Below, in pieces: positions 9,930 through 20,939 of a stretch of 64,000 bases of DNA. How positions within the stretch are numbered: position 1 is the stretch's first letter; every line of letters starts with the position of its first letter. Both the position numbers and the translations under genes were made by a program. The stretch spans positions 5,072,724-5,136,723 of the forward strand of contig NW_004454216.1 in assembly GCF_000283155.1 (NCBI RefSeq), written 5' to 3'. The DNA is from Ceratotherium simum simum (lineage: Eukaryota; Chordata; Mammalia; Perissodactyla; Rhinocerotidae). The notes beneath the pieces were generated by a model. That model was not told the origin of the DNA, did no database searches, and worked only from the letters and a program-made list of their open reading frames with translations.

Positions 9930-12900
9930 TAATGGGCATGAGGTGGTATCTTATTGTAGTTTTGATTTGCATTTCTGCAATGATTAGTAATCTTGGGCAT
10001 CTTTTCATGTGCTTATTGGTCATTTTTATATTTTCTTTGTAGAAATGTCTATTCAAGCCCTTTAACCATTTTTGAATTGGGTTGTTTATTTTTTGTTGTC
10101 AAGTTTTAGGAGTTTTCTGCATATTCTGGATATTAATCCCTTATCAGATATATGATTTATAAATATTTTATCCCATTCTGTGGGTTGCTTTTTTACTCTG
10201 CTGATAGTATCTTTAGATACTATCAAATTAAATTATTAATCTAATTAAAAAATTTCCGTGAAGTCCAGTTTATCTATATTTTCTTTTACCTGTGCCTTGG
10301 CATCATATCCAAGAAATCATTACCAAATCCGTTGTGGTGAAGCTTTTGCCCTATGTTTTCTTTGAAGAGTTTTATAGTTCTGGGTCTCACATTTGGGTCA
10401 TGGTTCCATTTTGAGTTAATTTCTTCATATAGTGTTAGGTAAGGATCCAATTTTTTCTTTTGCGTATGGATATCCAGTTTTCCCAGCACCGTTTTTTGAA
10501 AACACTGTCAATTCCCCATTGAATGGTCTTGGCATCCTTGTCAAAAATCATTTGACCATGTATGTAAGGCTTTATTTCTGGACTCTCTGTTCCATTGAGC
10601 TGTATGTGTATCTTTAAGATTTATATCACACTTTTGATTACTGTATCTTTGTATCAAGTTTTGAAATGAGGAAGTGTGAATTCTCCAGCTTTATTCTTCT
10701 TTTTCAGCATTTTTTGGGGGGGAGGGGCTTGCTATTCAAGGTCCCTTGAGATTTCATCGAATTTTAGGATAGGTTTTTCTATATCTGCAAAAATGTCATT
10801 GGGATGAGGATAGGGATTACATAAAATCTGTAGATTGCTTTGGCTATAATTGACATCTTAACAACATTATCTTCCAATCCCTGAACATGAAATGTTTTTT
10901 CATTTATTTTCATTTCTTTCAGAAATGTTTTGTAGTTTTAATTGTACAAGTCTTTCACCTCCTTGTTAAGTTTATTCCTAAGAATTTCATTCTTTTTGAT
11001 TCTGTTGCAGATAGAACTGTTTTCTTAATTTCCTTTTAGGATTATTTATTGTTAGGGTATGCAACTGATATTTTTGTTGACTTTATATTTTGCTATTTTG
11101 CTGAATTCATTGATTAGTTCTAACATATTTTTTGATGGAATCTTTAAAATTTTCTACATGTAAGATCATATCATTTGTGAAGAGAGATAATTATACTTCT
11201 TCCTTTCTATTTTGGATGTCTTTTATCTATATTTCTCGCCAATTGCTCTGGCTACATGTTTCAGTCTATGTTGAGTAGAGTGGTGAAAGCAAGCATCCTT
11301 GCTATCTTCCTGATTTTAGTGGAAAAGGTTTCAGTCTTTCACCATTGAGTATGATGTTTGTGGTGGGTTTTTCACATATGACTGTATTGTGTTCAGGTAG
11401 TTTCCTTCTATTCCTAGTCTGTTGAATATTTTTTATCATGAAAGGGTGTTGTATTTTCTCAATCAATGGAGATATCATGTGTTTTTTTTTCCCTTCATTC
11501 TGTTAATGTAGTGTATTATATTGATCAGTTTTTGTATGTTGAACCATCCTAGCATTCCAGGGATAAATCCCACTTGTGTCATTGTGTATAATCTTTTTAG
11601 TGAGATACTGAATTTGATTGTATTTTGTTGAAAATTTTTGCATCAATGTTCATAAGAGTTATTGTTACGTAGTTTTCTAATAGTGTCTTTGTCTGACTTT
11701 GGTATCAGGGTAACGCTACCCTCATAGAATTAGTTAGAGAGTATTCCTTTCTTTTCATTTTTTGGGAAGGGTTTGAAAAGGATTGGGGTTAGTTCTCCTT
11801 AAATGTTGATAGAATTCACTGGTGAAGCCATCAGGTTGCGTGTTTTTCTTTGCCAAGATATTTTTGATTGCTGATTCAATCCCCTGACTAGTTATAGGTC
11901 TATTCACATTTTCTATTTCTTCATCATTTGGTCTTGGTAGGTTTTGTGTTTCTAGGAATTTGTCAATTTTATGTAGGTTATCCAATTTGTTGGTGTACAA
12001 TTGCTCATAGTACTCTCGTATAATCTTTTTTTTATTTCTGTAGAATTGGTAGTAATATCCTCACTTTTATTTGATAACTGATTTAATAATTTGAATCTTC
12101 TCTCTTTTTTTCCTTACTCTATCCAGCTAAAACTTTGTCAATTTAGTTGATCTTTTTGACTAACTAACTTTTGGGGCTTTTTTATTTTCTCTATTATTTT
12201 TATAGTCTTTACTTCACTTATCTCTGCTCTAATCTTTATTATTTTCTTCCTTCTGATAGCTTTGGGTTTAGTTTGTTCCTTTTTGTTTCTAGTTCCCTAA
12301 GTGGTAAAATTCGGTTGTTGATTAGAGGGGTTTTTTTGTTTTTTAGTGTAACCTTTTTTTTTAACTCTAAATTTCCCCCCTTAGTGCTTCTTTCACTGTG
12401 TCCTAGCTTTTGTATGTTTTGTTTTCATTTTCATTCATCTCTAAGTATTTTCTAATGTCCCTTGTGATTTCTTCTTTGATCCATTGACTGTTAAGAGTGT
12501 GTTCTTTAATTTCCACAAATTTGTGAATTTTCCAGTTTTCCTCCTATAATTGACTTCTAACTTCACCCTGTTGTGGTCAGAGAAGATACTTTGTGTGATA
12601 TCTATCTATTGAGACTTAATTTGTGGCCTAACATATAGTCTTTCCTGGAAAATGTCCCACGTGTACTTGAAAAGAATGTGTATTCTGTTGTTGGTGGGTT
12701 AAGTGTTCTGCATATGTCTGTTAGACCTCGTTGGTTTGTTGTGTTGTTCAAATCTTCTACTACCTTGCGTATCTTGTCTGGTTTTTCTATACATTATTGA
12801 GAGTAGGGTATTGACGTCTTCAACAATTACTGTAGAACTGTCTATTTTTCCCCTCCAATTCTGTCAATTTTTGCTTCATACATGTTGATGGTCTGTTATT

Positions 12901-13204
12901 AGGTGTGTAAATGTTAATAATTGTTATATATTCTTTCTGTACTGAACCTTTTATTAATATATAATGTCCTTCTTTGTGTCTCGGAACCTTTTTTGATTTA
13001 AAATCTATTTTGCCTGATATGAGTATAGCCACCCTGCTCTCCTTTAGTTGCTATTTGCATGGGAATATCCCTTTCTATGCTTTTCTCTTAACCTGTCTGT
13101 GTCTTTTGATCTAAAGTGAATCTCTTGTAGACAGCCTATAGTTGGATCATGTGTTTTTTTACCTATTCTGCCAGTCTCTGTCTTTTGATGGGAGAGTTTT
13201 TGTG
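9930..13204 (-). pseudogene. LINE-1 ORF2 remnant (endonuclease and reverse transcriptase)
   Basis: Degenerate ORF2. The endonuclease part is readable at 12820-13032, with VAILISGKIDFK-like and NIYTPNNR-like motifs and EGHYILIKGS. The stretch before the reverse transcriptase is readable at 11755-12000 (NRPITSQGIESAIKN, PDGFTSEFYQ). The C-terminal part is readable at 10286-10489 (INSKWNHDPNVRP, NDFLDM). The reverse-transcriptase active-site motif, normally FADD, reads FTND (complement of 11170-11181), so one catalytic aspartate is lost. Multiple stops and frameshifts separate the readable blocks. Roughly 25 N-terminal codons are missing at the deletion junction. Confidence 0.9.
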
Positions 13205-13730
13205 ATTGTTGTAGACTATCTCTGTGCCAAGGATGAGTCTGAGGGGTAAACTTACATTGTTCTCAGGTCTTTTCTGAGCCTACTTCTTCCTCTGGGCATG
13301 TATGGTGACTCTCTGATTTCCCCCATATATATGGTTGCTTTTAAATGTCTTGGTCTTCGATGTCTGGCTCCCAAAAGAGGAGGGGCAATCAGAGCACAGA
13401 TCTCCGGAATTTGGAGGGCAGGGTCCTTTTTGCCTACCCTGGATCCTGCAAGCTGTGTGCAAGCTGCTTCAGGAACATGTACACAGCTGCCTGCCATGGG
13501 GCTGAGGGAGGGGGGTGGGTAGCTGCTCCTGTGTGAAGAGCTGAAATTGACCAAAATTAACCACAATTTACCAACCGAGCCTTCTACTGGAAGTTGCAAG
13601 CCTTCAGTAGACTTCAGAGTTCCAAAATAGTTTTATGTCAGACAGATTCTGCCAGGGCAATTGTTGTGTAGGTGGGGAAGACAGATTTCTGATGCTTTCT
13701 ACTCCGGCATCTTCCCAGAATCCTCCTGGT

Positions 13731-14035
13731 CTTCTGATAACTTTCATACTAAATTCCTGCTTTTGTTGAATTTTTAATTGTGTGTTTATATTTTAATTGT
13801 GTATTTATAGACTCCCTCATTTTGGCTGGTGTCTTCTCTCTGCCCTGTGTTCCCTAAAACACCTCTTCTCTTCTATTCCCCAAAACATTATAAACACAAA
13901 ATTGTTTATGTAAATAGAATTTTTTAAAGGTTTGATGATAATAAATGGCATAGAATATAGCACCTAATAAAAGCACTTACAATTACATTTTTTCTATTTT
14001 CATATTCTTTCTTCATCCTGGCTTCACCAGTTCTA
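13731..14035. other. Unassigned sequence
   Basis: Lies between the L1 5' end and a MaLR LTR. It includes a short repeated TTTTAATTGTGT segment at about 13770-13806. Nothing else was recognised. Confidence 0.45.
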
Positions 14036-14431
14036 TGTATTAATTGCTAGGGCTACCATAACAAAATACCATAGACTAGGCTTAAACAACTGACATTTAT
14101 TTTCTCACAGTTCTGGAGGCTAGAAGTCCAAGATCAAGGTGCTGGCAAGGGTGGCTTCTTTTGAGGCCTCTCTCCTTGACTTGCACTTGGCTACCTTCTT
14201 GCTGCCTCTTCACATTGTTGTCCCTCTGTGTGCACATGACCCTGGTGTCTCTTCCTCTTCTTATATAAGGACACTGGTCATATTGGTTTAGAAACCCACT
14301 CCAAGAACCTCAATTTAACATAATAACCTCTTTAAAGGTCTTTAAAGGTCCCAAAATGATTACATTCAGAGGTACTGGGGGTTAGGACTTCAACCTGTGG
14401 CATTTAAGCGGACACAATTCAACCCATTATA
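14036..14431 (-). mobile_element. MaLR-class solo LTR (MLT1-like)
   Basis: In antisense it shows the MLT1 order: GCTAGGGCTACCATAACAAA, TTATTTTCTCACAGTTCTGG, GGCTAGAAGTCCAAGATCAA, TTATATAAGGACACTGGTC and GGACACAATTCAACCC. The left boundary TGTATTAA is the complement of the LTR 3' end. No internal retroviral sequence is attached, so it is a solitary LTR. A ten-base block, CTTTAAAGGT, is duplicated near 14330-14350. Confidence 0.85.
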
Positions 14432-15280
14432 ATTGATTTCCCCTAAGAACCCAGACTTCCTTTATGTTCCTCAAGTCACCCTCCTCCTGCTCCTCTTCTC
14501 CAGATCCGTGTGCCACTCTGTAAAACACTTATTCATTCGAGGGCTGCTAGAGGGCAAGCCACATTCCTCTATTTTATTACTTCTTGGTCTCCCTTCTCTT
14601 TGATAGACCTACCAGGGTGGGGAGAGGGAATACAACCAAAGGATTCAGAAAGATGTTTTCCAGAAAGTAAGAGTAATTCCCTCCTTGAAACGAATGCTTC
14701 TATTATTGTGGCTCAAATTGCAGCTAGTGTTGTAAATAACATTTTTCTTCTGACTGCACTCTGTGTATCACATTCAGCCTTTTATTAAAACTATTGGCTG
14801 CATTTGTCTGCCTCAACCTGTAGGTTGTAAGGTCTTTGTAGGCAGAGGCTCTGTCTTATTTGTTACTATATTCCTCACGAGCTCTACCTAAAACCTTCAT
14901 ATCATAGGATCTATCTTCTTTTTTCTAGCTTTCTTCTTGATGCTCATGGAAGAGCTGTGAATTTCCTACTATCTTCTTTAAAACTTCAGGCTAAACTTTT
15001 CCACTTTAGGTCTTAAGCTTTATTCTTGAATTTGTCCTTAAACCCTACCTATCTACTTCCATTAGTAGAAATTACCATATACCAGTTCTAGAATGTTTGT
15101 TTATTAATCTCATAGCTACCTAGGTTTATCAAAAATAAGCATTTTTTTCCTGATGAGATAAAATTCTAGTATTGACCAGGAATTTATGTTCCATCTTTTA
15201 AAATGCTGCCTGTTTGTGAAATTTTGTATGGGGAAGAGAGCAAAACTTGGATGACTTTTTTTCAGTTAAATTATTTAATA
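14432..15280. other. Mostly unassigned sequence with a weak L2 3' fragment
   Basis: Pyrimidine-rich at 14460-14510. The part at about 14800-14885 (GTAAGGTCTTTGTAGGCAGA, CTCTGTCTTATTTGTTAC) resembles an L2 3' end in sense. The remainder has no recognisable content. Confidence 0.4.
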
Positions 15281-15345
15281 TACACGTGCACACACACATA
15301 CATACATACGTGCATACAGTTATACATACATATGATATAGGTCTT
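15281..15345. repeat. Interrupted CA/CATA simple repeat
   Basis: An alternating purine-pyrimidine tract of CACACACATACATACATACG type, with several interruptions. Confidence 0.8.
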
Positions 15346-16080
15346 GAAAATACAAATATTTTTTCTAGGAATAATTGCAATTCTTATATTCTGACTTCTG
15401 TCTGTGATGATGGAGACATTTGTCACTTCTCTGAAAAATAACCCCACAATTAATAGAAGTACTGGCCTCTGTTATAAGCTGTCTTGGTGAAGCATTCAGT
15501 CATGAACTGTTCCTTCATTATGTCATACTCATAGAGAGTAAATCCTATCAAAAGTGCCCAACATGATTGTAGGCATTGTTTTTCCTTTAGGTTTAGGAAC
15601 CAAGAAGCCTATTTGACTAGAGCCAACTCCTTCAAACTAGTCATCTTTTAAAGAAAGCTTATAAAGTAGATTCAGAACCTCCAAATACTATTCACCTAAA
15701 CTTAAGCGTGTTTTATTGAACAAATCTAAATTCTTTTTCCTTCAGTTGGTCTCTTACTTCATAGAGAATCTGGATAATCACTGTCAATTACAGAGATTTG
15801 TTATAACTTCCCACTTGATCTTTTTCTGTATTTAAAAATATGTGTCTTCTGAGCTACAGAGGGGCTACATAGATATTAAGAAAAGTGTTTTGGGGGGACC
15901 TCCAGAAGAGTCAGCATGACTCCTGTCCTGCTCATGGCCATCACGTCTTCTGGAATGATGACTACAAGGTTGCCTTCAGTCCTGTTTTGCTGTATGTTAG
16001 CATGGCTTTAACCGATAAGGGGATCTTGTCTACCTCCTCTGTGCACGGCTGCAGAGGAACACTGTGGGCATCCCTCTGAG
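15346..16080. other. Unassigned sequence
   Basis: No repeat was recognised. From about 15885 both strands have few stops, which continues into the candidate element to the right. Confidence 0.4.
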
Positions 16081-16330
16081 CCTTTACCAGTGCTCTTCTC
16101 ATGCTATTAATTAAATGAGAAATATTATTACAGCATTTAAAAGAACCTATTAGGCAGCTAACATTTTCCGCCCACCTGCATTTACCAGAAGCAATTTTAC
16201 TCCCACTCACTAATCTGCCACTCATGTCCTTAGGTTCAGAGAATGTTCGTATTTGCTTGCAGACCAGCACATTCCGAGATAGCATATAGTCACAGGCATT
16301 AGGCCTGGAAGGGATGTGTGGGGAGACGGA
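16081..16330. promoter_or_regulatory. Candidate conserved non-coding element
   Basis: A repeat-free stretch with a TTAATTAA homeodomain-type core at 16107-16114, several AT-rich sites nearby, and a GC-rich TTTCCGCCC motif at 16165-16173. It also has few stops in both directions: a 151-codon frame crosses it on the minus strand without any recognisable domain. This is inferred from composition only; no alignment is available. Confidence 0.25.
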
Positions 16331-17154
16331 TGAAAGAAATAGTGAATCATTACTCTTGCTTGTAAGCAGTGGGTTTTGTATGAAATAAAAGGAAAGGCAG
16401 GAAGTGAATAAATGCAAAAAAGAGAAAGAAATACCCTGATCAGAGATGAAGAAACTTAGGTAGGAAAGAAGTAGATGTGATAAGAAGTGAGGAAATAAAA
16501 GGGGTACAAAAACATAAGATATATTTAAGTCCTAATGTCTCCGTAATGGATGGCTGATTTCTCTTTTTATGTTTTGTGAAGTGTCTAGCACATTCATACT
16601 CCACGCCTAGTTTAAGAAATAGATCAATGACACTATTTTAAAGATGCCAGTGGTTGTGGTTTCTCTAATTTAAGGCCTCAGATACACATATTCAAGAAAT
16701 ATAGGATCTTATCAGGCCGTGTCCATACCTTTGACTCTTCTAACAAAAGAATCCAATTGACTTAGCGTTAATCTAATCAATCGCTATTGAACAGATTGTT
16801 AATGTCTGATTGCCAATTGAAGGTATTTAGGTAAGGCGTAGGAGTAATGGTTTCAGGTATGCCAGCTGTCTTATTCCCAAAGTCTGGTAAATCAAATCAA
16901 TCCACCCTGCCCCACATTCATATTTTGTGAAAGGTGAGGCAATACAGATGGCTGGAAAGTGACTCAGGAAAGCAGGGTATGATATGTGTATGTGTGTGTG
17001 TGATTGATAAGGAAGATTCAAAAAAGATTATGATATGGCCAAATAAATAGGTCTGTGGCTTTGGTACCTAGAATCGTTCCCTAATCCTAGCCACCATTAT
17101 TAAGGCAAAGCAGAGAGGATAACTCTTAAACAGAATTGATCTATCATTCTGAAT
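16331..17154. other. Unassigned sequence
   Basis: Contains a short TG tract at about 16985-17003. Otherwise no element was recognised. Confidence 0.45.
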
Positions 17155-17210
17155 GCCCAGCCCTTAACACCAGGTAGCTACTCAATAAATGATTTTCTAA
17201 ATCAATAAAT
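17155..17210 (+). repeat. L2/MIR 3' end fragment
   Basis: CAGCCCTTAACACCAGGTAG then CTACTCAATAAATGATT matches the common L2/MIR 3' terminus. Confidence 0.5.
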
Positions 17211-17530
17211 GAACAAATCCATTGCTTCTCAGACACATCCTCCATACCTCCTTGGGGACCATATGCCTGGACTTTTTTGATCCTTTGAAATTTACCTCCA
17301 TGTTCCTTGAAACTTTTCATTCACATATGTAAAAATATGTGTGGGGAGGATGCTGAATGGCAGTTCTATGTGCAGACAAATATGAATGGCCATTTAAAGA
17401 CATAAACAGTGATAAATAGTCTCAGTAGTCCGTGCTAAAAACTATCTCTACAGGTGGAAAAATACACTGATTCTCATTGCTTATCAATCCTGGTCTTTAC
17501 CTTCATGAAAAGTTGATGAGTCTTGGAAAG
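17211..17530. other. Unassigned sequence
   Basis: No recognisable element before the ERE insertion. Confidence 0.45.
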
Positions 17531-17537
17531 AGATGCT

Positions 17538-17880
17538 TTTTTTTTTTTTTTTTGTGAGGAAGATCAGCCCTGAGCTAACATCCATGNNNNNNNNNNNNNN
17601 NNNNNNNNNNNNNNNNNNNNNNNNNNNNNNNNNNNNNNNNNNNNNNNNNNNNNNNNNNNNNNNNNNNNNNNNNNNNNNNNNNNNNNCCTCCTCCTTTTTT
17701 TCCCCAAAGCCCCAGTAGATAGTTGTATGTCATAGTTACACATCCTTCTAGTTGCTGTATGTGGGACGCGGCCTCAGCATGGCGGGAGAAGCGGTGCTTC
17801 GGTGCGCGCCCGGGATCCAAACCCCGGGCCGCCAGTAGCGGAGCGCGCACACTTAACCGCTAAGCCGCGGGGCCGGCCCC
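17538..17880 (-). mobile_element. ERE SINE containing an assembly gap
   Basis: Antisense ERE with a poly-T start, the tail unit GAGGAAGATCAGCCCTGAGC, a gap, then the body and the head complement GGGGCCGGCCCC at its right end. GAGATGCTTTT on the left and GAGGTGATTTT on the right look like an imperfect target-site duplication. The unmutated head suggests a fairly young copy. Confidence 0.93.
17587..17686. other. Assembly gap, 100 N
   Basis: Exactly 100 unknown bases inside the ERE tail. By comparison with the intact copy at 173-484, only about 58 bases should be missing. Confidence 0.99.
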
Positions 17881-18028
17881 GAGGTGATTTTGATAGAAGT
17901 AAGATATTGGCCTCAAGGAAATCTAGTCTCTCCCGGCCCACTTCACTAGAAAAACAGAAAGAAAACATTTATTTCAAGTAAACTGCAGTTTATTACCCAG
18001 GATATTGTCTTGGAACTCATCATCCTAA

Positions 18029-18125
18029 GCATGAAACCTAGGGAGACTCTCCTTGAGTTCCTGCCTTCAAGCTCTCTTCTCTGCTGTTTTACCTTCCTCA
18101 GGCCTGAGTGTTCAAGTCCTCTCCC
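18029..18125 (+). repeat. Unclassified dispersed repeat, copy A
   Basis: Shares about 100 bp of similarity in the same orientation with 19560-19660. Aligned blocks include GGAGACTCTCC/GGAGACTGTCC, TGAGTTCCTGCC/TGAGTGCCTGCC and CCTGAGTGTTCAA/CCTGGGTGTTCAA. I cannot name the family. Confidence 0.6.
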
Positions 18126-19559
18126 AAATCTACATAAGGGCAGAGGCTAGGTAACTTTTGTGTAATGTAGGTACTTGGAACCAGGTCAACCTCTGACACC
18201 TATTCTGCGTTACCAAGATGGTATCACTTGTCTGATACAGAGTAGTTCCGCAGTGCTATGTTGAAGAGAGGCCAAGTCTATGCCTTTATTGTTCTCACCA
18301 TTTGAAAAGCTTCAGCGTCTTGATCCTATTTGTTTGTATCACACCAAAAAATTCTATACTTTCGGCACCCACTGATTCAAGGGGAAATAGCCTTTACACA
18401 TCGATTGATGGATTAATTAATTAATTAAAAATATATTATACACATAGTATAAACGTACCTCACTTAGAAGAGAACTAAACTCAAAAGTAATATATATCAT
18501 AGTTTCTATTCTCAATAAGTCTACAACGTAATTTGAAATATGATATTTCATAGTAACCACAATTAAAAGGCTCAAAATAACCCAAAATTTCTTTCCTGGA
18601 AGCTAGATTTTTCTTCCTTTAGTTTTGTATGGCAAAAGAGACTTTATGCATGATAATATCAAAGGCAGATAGGCTGATATTTAAATGCAGTCCAAAGTTT
18701 ATAACTGGACTATTTATTTGTTTATATCCTGCATAACTCCAAAAATGCTCTTTGGTGAGGAATAATTACCAAACACATTATTCAAATCCATATTTGTTCT
18801 ATTAACGATTCTTAGCTTTTTATTTGTACATATTACTTTTTTAAAAATTTCATTAAAACCAGTAGCACCTATCATTAAAATATAATGTTTGAACATCTCA
18901 CATTTTTATTTTATAGTAAGGACTTTGATTTAGTCAACATTTTTGGATAGAAACAGGTGTGCATAAAGACAGAATGTCTTTCATCTAATACATCACTCAT
19001 ATCAAAGTTAAAAGAAAGCGTTCTAACTGGTGAAGTTATTATTGTATTCTAGTAACAAGTCTACCTAATGGGCTTCAACTTTTTTTTTTTTTGTCCTCCT
19101 ATCTGATGTAACTTGGCCTAACAAAGCTTTCTTTCTTTCCAAATGTGGGAAGGGTCTTAAGCTTCTATGTCTTTCTCTCTTGTATGCTCTTGCAGTTGAG
19201 CTTAGTGCCTTGTTCCCATGGCATCTAGACTGTTGTCATTCAACAACTCTCCTATATTCATGTATCCTCACATATTAGCTCACTACTGAAGTCCAGCAAA
19301 TGCTACATTGAATGGAGGCCTACAGTGAATGAAGGGATTTGGCCTGCCAGAATCCCTTTTCCTTCCTTCCTGTAAAAGCCGTTAGCTTTTCCTTTGGGGA
19401 ACTGCCACTCCTGCATTCCACCTGGTGCTATTTGCATGGTCAACCATGAAGCCTTCTTCACCTCGGTTAGGGGAACTAGACTGAACAGCTGTTTTCAGCA
19501 GTTTGAATGTGGAGTGTGCTCATGTAAGGAAGGAAAGTGATTAGAACTCGCGCATTCTG
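18126..19559. other. Unassigned AT-rich sequence
   Basis: Includes a palindromic ATTAATTAATTAATTAA run at 18412-18428, a poly-T at about 19080-19092, and a perfect octamer complement ATTTGCAT at 19430-19437. Confidence 0.45.
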
Positions 19560-19660
19560 AAGATGACACCTAAGGAGACTGTCCATGAGTGCCTGCCTCC
19601 AGCTCTCTGAAGCTTCCCTGGTTTTACTTTCTTAACGCCTGGGTGTTCAACTCTTCCTTT
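19560..19660 (+). repeat. Unclassified dispersed repeat, copy B
   Basis: Partner of the copy at 18029-18125, diverged by eye at roughly one base in four, with small indels. Confidence 0.6.
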
Positions 19661-20912
19661 GATTCTGTGTCCTGCTTGTGAAGCCAGTCAGTTCCCCTTT
19701 TTCCCCCTCATGTTAGCCCTAGTGGAAATTTTCTGTTGCTTTTAATGAAGACCATGAACTGATATAAATTCTTTTTGCACTCTGTTTTCAGGGTTTATTT
19801 ATTTTTTATTTATATTAGCTTTGGAACAAGATAATTGAGCCCAATGATTGTAAACCTTACCTAAAATCCATGCAGGATATTTGAAAATCGGTCTTAAAAC
19901 AAACCATTCAGTTTGCATACTCAACCATCTCTTTGAAGGCTGTACTCTGTCTATGAACATTTCTTTTCATTGTCTGGTAATGTCTGGATGAATTATGGTT
20001 TCAAATCTAGACCAAATCTCCCAGGAATGATTTAGTTACCACTGTGCATAGTTTGGGAGTGTCAACTTTACTCTTTAAACCTACATGTGTCATCCATTGT
20101 CAATATTTGGGGTGATCTCAGCAGGATATTCATTGTCTTTTTTGAACTTGAAGAGACTTTGATTCCATAAAGGCTCCAGCAATTTCACAAAGGATTCATA
20201 TTTGTCAAAAAAAATTCTATTAATTTACTTCTCAGGGCAAATGTTGAAAATAATTACTTTTTAATAAAATATAACCAATTTTTCCATTTAATTACATAGA
20301 GATTAATTAAATGAGTGAAATCTGCTTTTATTTTATTATAAAATTGCAGTTTTTAACATTAACTCTAAAAAGTAATATTGAGTTAATAAGACCTAGTGAT
20401 CTTGTTTGGCAATTTGATTATCTTGCTGCAAGGTTAAATAAGGGCTTAACTCTTGATTAGGTGTATAATTATAAGAAACTGACTTCACATAGAAAAAATT
20501 TTAAAAAGGTGTTTTTATATAGTCATTCCTAATGAGCAGGAATGCTTATTTTTAAAAAAAAGAATTATCTTAAAAGGAAATTCAAAGCAGGCTATATGAA
20601 TTTGCTTATTTCCCCCTTATTGCAGATATTACTCAAATCTTAAAATTCAGAATATATATGCACATATAAATGTTGAAAACAAATATATGTGCTGAACCCA
20701 AGTTATCTTTATGTAGTAGATTTCATTTTATAGAATCAATAGCTAATAGAGTCAGCTATTTATTAGTATTAATATAAAAGCCAATTGTATATTATTATAT
20801 AAGAAACAAACAACATCTATAGTAGAATGCTGGGCAATTAGTCATGCCATTTAGATGTAAGTGTTGGGTGCATTTACCCAGTCTTCTGAATCCTCTCTTC
20901 TTCAAGGAAATG
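19661..20912. other. Unassigned, very AT-rich sequence
   Basis: Long A- and T-rich runs, no gene or named repeat. Confidence 0.45.
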
Positions 20913-20913
20913 T

Positions 20914-20939
20914 CACACACACACACACACACACACACA
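20914..20939. repeat. (CA)13 microsatellite
   Basis: An uninterrupted CA dinucleotide run of 26 bases, long enough to be polymorphic. Confidence 0.97.

Larger units (their letters stand above)
8944..13730 (-). mobile_element. LINE-1 retrotransposon lacking ORF1, interrupted by an ERE
   Basis: A large antisense L1 of about 4.5 kb excluding the inserted SINE. From right to left: a 5' UTR (about 13205-13730, beginning in sense with GGGAAGATGCCGGAGTAG), an ORF2 remnant starting inside the endonuclease domain (about 13204 down to 9930), and a 3' UTR ending near 8944 (sense ATTTTATCACAATAAAAAG). ORF1 and the first codons of ORF2 are absent between about 13200 and 13210, so both outer ends survive while the interior is deleted. 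Frameshifts and stops are frequent, so it cannot move by itself. The 5' and 3' UTR types fit a placental-age L1MA/L1MB-like element; the subfamily is not settled. Confidence 0.93.

Noticed and set aside
12171..12455. 94-codon frame, plus strand, rich in F, L and S
   Set aside because: It is the complement of degenerate L1 ORF2.
13252..13599. 115-codon open frame, minus strand
   Set aside because: Falls in the L1 5' UTR; this region is GC-rich and low in stops but is not ORF1.
14541..14560. CTCF-like core (TGCTAGAGGGCAAG)
   Set aside because: Only part of the long CTCF motif is matched and the flanks disagree; a single weak site is expected by chance.
15962..16417. 151-codon open frame, minus strand, the longest in the window
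   Set aside because: No recognisable domain, no splice or polyadenylation context, and no codon bias. It overlaps a competing frame on the other strand. At this window length such a frame is expected by chance.
20914..20939. CA repeat as a CRISPR-like or structured array
   Set aside because: It is a simple dinucleotide microsatellite; CRISPR arrays are not expected in mammalian DNA and no spaced repeats exist here.
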